Source: Oceanibaculum nanhaiense
GTDB lineage: Bacteria > Pseudomonadota > Alphaproteobacteria > Oceanibaculales > Oceanibaculaceae
Assembly (NCBI RefSeq): GCF_002148795.1
Contig: NZ_MPOB01000002.1
Location: 186,001 to 250,000, forward strand
Length of the DNA stretch: 64,000 nt
Reading direction: 5' to 3'
The translations under genes and the position numbers were made by a program. The notes below the pieces were generated by a model that was given only the letters and a program-made list of their open reading frames with translations, had not been told where the DNA came from and searched no databases. This document shows positions 58,501 through 64,000 of the stretch, in pieces. The first letter of the stretch is position 1. Every line of letters starts with the position of its first letter.

Positions 58501-59134
58501 CGACGGCATGGGGCCGGTCAATCTGCGTGCCGAGCAGGAGGCCGGCGAGGTCGAGACCCAGGTCGAGACGTTGCAGCAGGAACGCACCGACCTGACCCAG
58601 GCGATTGCCCGGCTGCGTCAGGGCATCGGCGCGCTGAACCGTGAGGGGCGGGAACGGCTGCTCGCCTCCTTCAGCAAGGTGAACAGCTATTTCGAGGAGC
58701 TGTTCGTGCGGCTGTTCGGCGGCGGCCGCGCCTATCTGGAGCTGGTCGAATCCGACGACCCGCTGGAGGCCGGCCTGCAGATCATGGCCAGCCCGCCGGG
58801 CAAGAAGCTGCAGGCGCTGTCGCTACTGTCCGGCGGCGAGCAGGCGCTGACCGCGCTGGCCCTGATCTTCGCCGTGTTCCTGACCAACCCGTCGCCGATC
58901 TGCGTGCTGGACGAGGTGGACGCCCCGCTGGACGACAGCAATGTGGACCGGTTCTGCCAGCTGCTGGACCATATCGCGGCGGAGACCGGCACCCGCTTCC
59001 TGGTGGTCACCCATCACCGCCTGACGATGACGCGGATGGACCGGCTGTTCGGCGTGACAATGGCGGAACGCGGGATCAGCCAGCTTGTATCGGTCGATCT
59101 CAGCGGCGCCGAAAAGCTGCGTGCCATTGCCTGA
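55592..59134 (+). CDS. smc: Chromosome partition protein SMC
   Basis: 1180 aa from a GTG. Walker A [20 protein letters not shown], coiled coils about residues 170-500 and 670-1010, a hinge between them, and the C-terminal head with [15 protein letters not shown] (signature) and [14 protein letters not shown] (Walker B). Loops and condenses DNA with ScpAB. The coiled coils are unusually Ala/Glu/Arg-rich because of the high GC content. It follows the DsbA-family gene by 38 bp. Confidence 0.97.
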   Translation: [1180 protein letters not shown]

Positions 59135-59189
59135 GCGTGCCCCCGAAACGGGTGGTTTTCGGTGCGCCCGGAAGCGCCCGATTCCTGCC

Positions 59190-59218
59190 TTGACAGGGTG
59201 GGGGGCAGTCCTTATGGT
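59190..59218 (+). promoter_or_regulatory. Sigma-70-type promoter candidate for the ATP synthase F0 operon
   Basis: TTGACA (59190-59195) and TATGGT (59213-59218) with 17-bp spacing lie in the 128-bp gap between smc and atpI. Confidence 0.6.
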
Positions 59219-59262
59219 CCGCGTCGCGCTGACGGCGCTATCGCCGGAAGCCTTGGGTTTGT

Positions 59263-59640
59263 GTGTTCATCTTGACTGATCGTGAACCGGAAAAAACGTC
59301 CCTGCGGGACATCGCCGAGCGCCTGAACAAGGCGCGGGGCACGCAGGACGGAAAAATGGAGCGGTCAGGCGGCTTCGGCGGGCTGAACTCGTCTCTCGGG
59401 ACGGGGCTGCGCATCGGGGTGGAGATGGTTTCGGCGCTCGTCGTCGGGCTCGGCATTGGCTGGTTGCTCGACGCGTGGCTGGACACGAAGCCATGGCTGA
59501 TGGTGGTGTTTTTCTTTCTGGGGGCGGGGGCCGGCGTGATGAACGTCTACCGCGCCATCACGGGGATCGGGCTGGCGCCAGGCTATAAGAAGCCAACGGC
59601 AAAAGCCCGGGACGAAGACGGAACCGACCTCGACGCTTAA
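59263..59640 (+). CDS. atpI: ATP synthase protein I (AtpI)
   Basis: 125 aa from a GTG (a TTG at 59272, giving MTDREPEKT, is an alternative). Cytoplasmic N-terminal region rich in charged residues, then two hydrophobic helices: GVEMVSALVVGLGIGWLLDAWL and LMVVFFFLGAGAGVMNVYRAI. Assists c-ring assembly or Mg transport in the F0 sector. First of the F0 genes. Confidence 0.9.
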   Translation: MFILTDREPEKTSLRDIAERLNKARGTQDGKMERSGGFGGLNSSLGTGLRIGVEMVSALVVGLGIGWLLDAWLDTKPWLMVVFFFLGAGAGVMNVYRAITGIGLAPGYKKPTAKARDEDGTDLDA

Positions 59641-59661
59641 CCGCACGGAACGGGGCAAGCC

Positions 59662-60387
59662 TTGGCCAGCAGTCCTCTCGATCAATTCAAGATCCAGCCG
59701 CTGATTCCCATTGAGGTGGGCGGTGTCGATCTGTCCTTCACCCAGTCCTCGCTGGTGATGACCATCGCGGTTGTCCTGGTGACCGGGTTTCTGACGCTCG
59801 CCGTCCGCGGCCGCGGCATGGTGCCGACGCGCCTGCAGTCGATGGCAGAGCTGTCCTACGAATTCATCGCCGGGATGATCCGTGACAGCGTGGGTTCCGA
59901 GGGGCGCAAATACTTCCCCTTCGTGTTCTCGATCTTCATGTTCATCCTGCTCGGCAATCTGCTGGGCATGATCCCCTACAGCTTCACCTTCACCAGCCAC
60001 ATCATCGTCACCTTCGCGCTGGCCTTCGCCGTGTTCGTGATCGTGACCCTGATCGGCCTGGTGCGTCACAAGCTGCATTTCTTCAGCTTCTTCTTTCCGG
60101 AAGGCGCGCCGATCTACATGGCGCCGATCCTGATCCCGATTGAGGTGCTGTCCTATCTGGCGCGCCCTGTCAGCCTGTCGATCCGCCTGTTCGCCAACAT
60201 GATGGCCGGCCACACCATGATGAAGGTGTTCGCCATGTTCACCATCGCGCTTGGTGTGTTCGGCGTGGCTCCGCTGGCGATCAACGTGGCGCTGACCGCC
60301 TTCGAAATTCTGGTCGCCGTGCTTCAGGCCTACGTCTTCACGATCCTGACGTGCCTGTATCTGCGCGATGCGATCCACCTGCATTAG
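59662..60387 (+). CDS. atpB: F0F1 ATP synthase subunit a
   Basis: 241 aa, TTG start giving MASSPLDQFKIQPLIPIEVG, usual for alphaproteobacteria. About five to six membrane helices. Essential Arg in LSIRLFANMMAGH that forms the proton half-channels with the c-ring. Follows atpI by 21 bp. The F1 genes are not in the window, in keeping with split F0/F1 operons of Rhodospirillales. Confidence 0.97.
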   Translation: MASSPLDQFKIQPLIPIEVGGVDLSFTQSSLVMTIAVVLVTGFLTLAVRGRGMVPTRLQSMAELSYEFIAGMIRDSVGSEGRKYFPFVFSIFMFILLGNLLGMIPYSFTFTSHIIVTFALAFAVFVIVTLIGLVRHKLHFFSFFFPEGAPIYMAPILIPIEVLSYLARPVSLSIRLFANMMAGHTMMKVFAMFTIALGVFGVAPLAINVALTAFEILVAVLQAYVFTILTCLYLRDAIHLH

Positions 60388-60446
60388 CCGCTAGACGAGC
60401 GTTGCTAATAGTCATCTTCTTCCACCTAACCTAGAGGACCGTAACG

Positions 60447-60671
60447 ATGGAAGTCGAAGCCGCTAAGATGATCGGTGCTGGCCTGGCCGTGATCGCCCTG
60501 ATGGGCGTCGGCGTCGGTATCGGCAATATCTTCTCGACCCTGATCGCGTCGATCGCCCGTAACCCCGCTGCCCGCTCGGAAGTGTTCCCGATCGGCATTC
60601 TGGGCTTCGCGCTGACGGAAGCGATTGCGCTGTTCGCGCTGCTCATCGCCTTCCTTATCCTGTTCGCCTGA
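60447..60671 (+). CDS. atpE: F0F1 ATP synthase subunit c
   Basis: 74 aa hairpin of two helices. The proton-carrying carboxylate is Glu58 ([11 protein letters not shown]); loop [12 protein letters not shown] is conserved. Forms the rotor ring. ATG with AGAGGA upstream. Confidence 0.98.
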   Translation: MEVEAAKMIGAGLAVIALMGVGVGIGNIFSTLIASIARNPAARSEVFPIGILGFALTEAIALFALLIAFLILFA

Positions 60672-60796
60672 TACCGAGGTCCGGTTTCCGGCCGGGGCGG
60701 ATTCTTCCGTTCCGGCCGGTTCCACGGTCCTGACGGCCTGTGCCGTCCGGGACCGCACCAGAGGAACCAGGCAGGATTGCCCAAGGCAGGATTGCG

Positions 60797-61387
60797 ATGA
60801 CAAGCCTCCGATCCCTTATGGCTGTTGCCGCCGGTAGTGCCGGTCTGGCCGTAACCAGCGCTCCGGCTCTGGCTGCGGAAGGCGGTGGCGCCGGTTTGCC
60901 GCAGCTCGATCCCAGCAATTTCGCGACTCAGATTTTCTGGCTCGCGGTCACCTTCATTGCGCTCTATCTGCTGATGTCGCGTGTGGCGCTGCCGCGCGTG
61001 CGCGACGTGCTGGAAGAGCGTGAGCGCCGTATCACCGACGATCTGGAAAAGGCCCAGCGCCTGAAGGATGAGTCGGAAGCGGTGCTGGCCGAGTACGAGA
61101 AGGCCCTGGCCGACGCCCGCGCCAGCGCACAGGCCCTGTTCGCCCAGGCGGCGGAGCAGGCCAATGCGGAAGCCGCCAAGCGTCAGCAGGACGTGGCGCA
61201 GAAACTGGCCAAGCAGCTTGAGAAGGCGGAAAGTCGGGTGCAGGCGGCGAAGACCGAGGCGCTGGACAATATCCGCCAGGTTGCCACGGAAGTGGCCCAG
61301 GATGCGGCGGCCCGTTTGATCGGCGGCGATGTTGCCGAAGACGATGCCGCCAAGGCCGTCTCGGTGGCCATGAAAGACGCGGGTTAA
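60797..61387 (+). CDS. F0F1 ATP synthase subunit b' (AtpF2/AtpG)
   Basis: 196 aa. Leader-like N-terminus (Ala-rich, APALAAEGGG), one membrane helix FWLAVTFIALYLLMSRVALP and then a long charged coiled coil (RERRITDDLEKAQRL). Photosynthetic and alphaproteobacterial ATP synthases use b and b' as a heterodimer; this is the b' form, 5' of b. 4 bp before atpF. Confidence 0.93.
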   Translation: MTSLRSLMAVAAGSAGLAVTSAPALAAEGGGAGLPQLDPSNFATQIFWLAVTFIALYLLMSRVALPRVRDVLEERERRITDDLEKAQRLKDESEAVLAEYEKALADARASAQALFAQAAEQANAEAAKRQQDVAQKLAKQLEKAESRVQAAKTEALDNIRQVATEVAQDAAARLIGGDVAEDDAAKAVSVAMKDAG

Positions 61388-61391
61388 GGGG

Positions 61392-61880
61392 ATGGCCATG
61401 CTGCAGGACACCAATTTCTGGGTTGCCGTCTCCTTCGTGATCTTCGTCGCGCTGGCCTACAAGCCGGCGATGCGGCAGATCGGCGGCGCGCTCGACGGGC
61501 GGGCGGATCGTATCCGCCAGCAGATCGAGGATGCGCAGAAGCTGCGCGAGGACGCCCAGGCGCTGCTCGCCTCCTACAAGCGCAAACAGCGTGACGCGCT
61601 GCAGGAAGCCGAGGAGATCGTCGCCCACGCCCGTGAGGAATCGAAGCGCCAGCAGCAGCAGGCCGAGGCCGACCTCGAGGCGCTGCTGAAGCGTCGCGAG
61701 GCGCAGGCGCTGGAAAAGATCGCCCAGGCCGAAGCCAAGGCGCTGCAGGAAGTCCGCGAGAAGGCGGTGGATGTCGCCATCGCGGCGACCCGGCTGCTGC
61801 TTGACGAGAAGCTGGACGCCAAGGCCTCCAACACCCTGATCGACAACGCCATTGGCGAGCTGCCGAACAAGCTGCACTGA
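61392..61880 (+). CDS. atpF: F0F1 ATP synthase subunit b
   Basis: 162 aa. Short hydrophobic N-terminus NFWVAVSFVIFVALAYKPAM followed by a coiled coil with conserved RADRIRQQIEDAQKLRED. Stator stalk; pairs with b'. A terminator follows. Confidence 0.95.
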   Translation: MAMLQDTNFWVAVSFVIFVALAYKPAMRQIGGALDGRADRIRQQIEDAQKLREDAQALLASYKRKQRDALQEAEEIVAHAREESKRQQQQAEADLEALLKRREAQALEKIAQAEAKALQEVREKAVDVAIAATRLLLDEKLDAKASNTLIDNAIGELPNKLH

Positions 61881-61903
61881 TCGGCGGATTGCAGAAAGAC
61901 TTA

Positions 61904-61935
61904 GGAACCCCCGGCCCGCGCCGGGGGTTTTCTTA
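61904..61935 (+). terminator. Rho-independent terminator after the F0 operon
   Basis: Stem AACCCCCGG (61906-61914) with CCGGGGGTT (61921-61929), loop CCCGCG, then TTTCTT. Confidence 0.93.
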
Positions 61936-61991
61936 TGGCCGTGGCCGCAGCGCCATGAGGCGCTATACTGCATTGCCGTGGGAGGATGGAT

Positions 61992-62399
61992 ATGAAACGC
62001 ATTCTGGTCGGACTGACCGCCCTGTTGATCGGCGTGGCCGCGCTGAGCGGGCCGGTGCGGGCGCAGACTGTCGCCGATGCCGTTTTCAGCGAGATCGAGC
62101 GCCGGCTGGTGCTGGAGTATTTCGGGCATCCGCAAGGGGGGATGCCGGGTGGGGCGCAGGGCGGGAAAGGCGTACCTCCGGGCCTTGCGAAGAAGGGCGG
62201 CCTGCCGCCCGGGCTGGCGAAGCAGGGCAAGATTCCGCCCGGCATCGCGAAGAAGGCACTGCCGGCGGATCTGCTGCGCCGCTTGCCAGCCGCGCGTCCG
62301 GGGACAGAGCGTGTGATCGTGGACAATGATGTGGTGCTGATCGCCGCTGCGACCGGGGTTATTCTGGATGTGCTGACCGGCGCTGCGAAGCGACGCTGA
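61992..62399 (+). CDS. Secreted protein with PPGxAKK repeats, unknown function
   Basis: 135 aa. Signal peptide MKRILVGLTALLIGVAALSG ending near VRAQT. The central part repeats PPGLAKKGG, PPGLAKQGK and PPGIAKKAL, rich in Gly, Pro and Lys, then LPADLLRRLPAARPGTERV and a hydrophobic C-terminal strand VVLIAAATGVILDVL. GGAGG 6 nt ahead fixes ATG 61992. Similar PPGxxKK repeats occur in CigR/RcnB-like envelope proteins, but I do not assign a function. Confidence 0.78.
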   Translation: MKRILVGLTALLIGVAALSGPVRAQTVADAVFSEIERRLVLEYFGHPQGGMPGGAQGGKGVPPGLAKKGGLPPGLAKQGKIPPGIAKKALPADLLRRLPAARPGTERVIVDNDVVLIAAATGVILDVLTGAAKRR

Positions 62400-62419
62400 G
62401 GTGAAGGCGCAGGAGAGGC

Positions 62420-62986
62420 ATGACCATCGATCCCTACAAGCGGCGCCAGCAGCGCCTTGATGCGAAGCGCGGCGTCCAGCCGACGGATGAGGAGACGGAG
62501 GCCGGCCTGCCCGGCCTGCCACGCTTCAGCAGCGGCGGCAAATTCCTGGTGGCCGCCAGCATCTTCGCGGCGGTCCTGACCATCGGCGCGGTGTTCTGGG
62601 ACCGCGAATCGGTGAAGCTGGCCGATGGCCCCGATCCCGCCAATGCCGCCCAGGTGCAGCTCGGCCGGTCGCTCTATTTCGCCCATTGCGCCTACTGCCA
62701 CGGCGACGCGCTGGAAGGCAAGCCGGGCTGGGAGCAGACCTTCCCGCAGGGCAACCGGCCGGCGACGCCGCTGGATGCGGACGGCCCGGCGCCGGTGCGC
62801 AGCGACAAGGCGCTGTTCGACATCGTGAAATTTGGCGGCCAGCCGTTCTCGCCGCGCGGCTATCGCAACGACATGCCGGGCTATGAGCACCGGCTGACCG
62901 ATGCCGAGATATGGGCCGTCATCGCCTATATGCAGAAGCAATGGCCGGAGCCGGTGCGCGAGGAACGAAAGGCGCTGAACCGCTAA
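62420..62986 (+). CDS. Membrane-anchored cytochrome c, single haem
   Basis: 188 aa. Cytoplasmic polar N-terminus (~40 residues), one membrane anchor (residues 42-60), and a class I cytochrome domain with CAYCH (Cys90, Cys93, His94) and a likely Met ligand in RNDMPGYEHRL. Orientation would put the haem domain in the periplasm. Could carry electrons to an oxidase. Its stop overlaps the convergent DUF2125 stop. Confidence 0.9.
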   Translation: MTIDPYKRRQQRLDAKRGVQPTDEETEAGLPGLPRFSSGGKFLVAASIFAAVLTIGAVFWDRESVKLADGPDPANAAQVQLGRSLYFAHCAYCHGDALEGKPGWEQTFPQGNRPATPLDADGPAPVRSDKALFDIVKFGGQPFSPRGYRNDMPGYEHRLTDAEIWAVIAYMQKQWPEPVREERKALNR

Positions 62987-64000
62987 TTCCAGGCGATGCG
63001 CGGCAGCGGCGCGAGGCGCGCCGGCCCGATATAGAGATAGCCATCCTGCACCGTGACCGGGGCTTTCAGCACCGGCCTGCCCTCGGCGCCCGGCTTTTCC
63101 AGCAGGCCGAAGGCGACGCCGGCGATCCGGGCATCCTGCTGCCGGACCCAGCCCATCGTGACCAGCTTTTGCAGCAGCGGCCCATGGCCCGAGATTTCGG
63201 TGGTCAGCGCACCGATGGGCTGCAGCGCCTCGTCCAGCGCCAGCGTGCCCGATGCGCGGAGATCAAGCGGCGCCCAGTCGAGCGTCAGCCGTTCGATTTC
63301 CAGCGTGCCGCCATCGTCGCGCCAGGCGGCGAGGGTCTGGCGGTCCGGCGGCTGTGGCAACGCGCCCATGGCGCTGGCGCGGATCGACAGGCTGGCCGGC
63401 CCCTCGACCGGCAGCTTCTGGCGGCTGGCGACGACAAGGCCGCCGATATCGGCTTCGACGAACAGGCCGGGGTCGGTGTGCCGGCGCGGCGGTTCTTCCG
63501 GCAGGCGCATGGCGAGCCGCAACCTGTCCGCTGTCGCGCCGCCCATGCCTGCCCCCATGCCCGTTCCCGCGTCCGGTGCGAGGGCAAGGCGGAAGGCTGT
63601 TGCGTCGGCTTCCCGGATGCGGCCGCGTCCGTCCAGCCGCACCGTGCCCTCCAGCCGGTCGAAGGCGATCTGCTGGCCGGCGAGGCGGGCGGTTTGCGGT
63701 CCGTCGCCGGTGAAGCCGATGCGGGTGAGTTGCCAGGGCTGCGCTTCCAGCGTGAGGGAATCGGCCTGCCAGGACCAGGGCAGGGAGCCTTCCCGCTGGA
63801 TCAGCCGGGGGGCGGCGAAGCGGGCGCGCAGGCGCAGGGGGAAGCCATCGATGACGATATCGGTCCAGCCGGCCTGCAGCCCGTGGTCGCGCTGTTCCTC
63901 GGCCCAGCGTTCGATGCCCTGTTCCAGCCGGTCGGCCATGATGTGCCAGTAGGCGGCATAGGCAGTGCCCAGAATGACGAGAAAGGCGGCGATCAGAAAA
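62983..64000 (-). CDS. DUF2125 domain protein (partial, N-terminus outside window)
   Basis: The frame is open from the stop at 62983-62985 to the right edge. Near the edge it encodes a hydrophobic anchor (FLIAAFLVILGTAYAAYW) followed by ADRLEQGIERWAEEQRDHG and WTDIVIDGFPLRLRARF, the DUF2125 start; the rest is beta-rich, ending PLPRIAWN. An internal ATG at 63939 would cut off the anchor, so the true start lies at or beyond 64000. Role unknown; AsmA-like repetitive beta strands suggest an envelope protein. Confidence 0.82.
   Translation of the reverse strand, partial: FLIAAFLVILGTAYAAYWHIMADRLEQGIERWAEEQRDHGLQAGWTDIVIDGFPLRLRARFAAPRLIQREGSLPWSWQADSLTLEAQPWQLTRIGFTGDGPQTARLAGQQIAFDRLEGTVRLDGRGRIREADATAFRLALAPDAGTGMGAGMGGATADRLRLAMRLPEEPPRRHTDPGLFVEADIGGLVVASRQKLPVEGPASLSIRASAMGALPQPPDRQTLAAWRDDGGTLEIERLTLDWAPLDLRASGTLALDEALQPIGALTTEISGHGPLLQKLVTMGWVRQQDARIAGVAFGLLEKPGAEGRPVLKAPVTVQDGYLYIGPARLAPLPRIAWN

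Overview
The window is high-GC chromosomal DNA from an alphaproteobacterium, most likely Rhodospirillales. The evidence is gene content and order rather than a marker gene: an atpI-B-E-F'-F (F0) block directly behind smc, mutY/DUF721/dsbA/smc order, homospermidine synthase beside an ornithine decarboxylase, hemP, a DUF1674 protein (SdhAF4-like), DUF1285, DUF2125, DUF2336 and a class I DhnA-type aldolase. I saw no rRNA, tRNA, CRISPR array, insertion sequence, integrase or phage gene.

Layout. 1-3350 (minus): an envelope/motor-like set of an OmpA-type lipoprotein-like protein, a MotA/TolQ/ExbB channel protein and a MotB-like stator partner that leaves the window. 3527-7428 (minus): suhB-type phosphatase, elongation factor P, thiE (apparent CTG start), class I aldolase and a small unknown. 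7529-12891 (plus): an MFS carrier, then a Liv-type binding protein paired with a very long chemoreceptor. 13086-14592: hemP behind a Fur-like palindrome, a cold-shock protein, and a solitary PBP-type binding protein. 14990-19385: a long structured leader followed by decarboxylase / homospermidine synthase / ornithine decarboxylase, which together make putrescine and sym-homospermidine. 19385-21489: an RNA m5U methyltransferase and a HigBA module. 21493-28744 (minus): MoxR / DUF58 / DUF4159 / GATase-like membrane protein / DUF454 operon, divergent from DUF1285, NUDIX CoA pyrophosphatase, DUF6111 and the CCA-adding enzyme.

31879-46145 is the most unusual part. A two-gene flavoprotein plus 2Fe-2S pair and a second HigBA module (minus) face a plus-strand operon: FAD subunit and fused FeS/molybdopterin subunit of a xanthine-dehydrogenase-family hydroxylase, a 6-hydroxynicotinate-reductase-like protein, a UPF0280 protein, an 'amino acid synthesis' (DUF1185) protein, a Liv-type binding protein, a fused LivH-LivM permease and LivG/LivF ATPases. 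Tight ATGA overlaps tie the enzymes together. It reads as uptake plus hydroxylation plus reduction of an unidentified (probably N-heterocyclic) compound, with the later steps assigned to families of unknown function. A CGTATG-based motif occurs upstream of this operon, of the binding-protein/chemoreceptor pair at 8978 and of the cytochrome c gene at 46615, so these could share a regulator.

46232-64000 is mostly housekeeping: cytochrome c, DUF2336, HtpX, SdhAF4-like protein, a DgcZ-like diguanylate cyclase, acetoacetyl-CoA synthetase, YciI, DUF3429, MutY, DUF721, a DsbA-family oxidoreductase, SMC, the F0 ATP synthase genes, a secreted PPGxAKK-repeat protein, a membrane-anchored cytochrome c and a DUF2125 protein that runs off the right edge. 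Function names rest on recognised motifs and family memory; no database search was possible.
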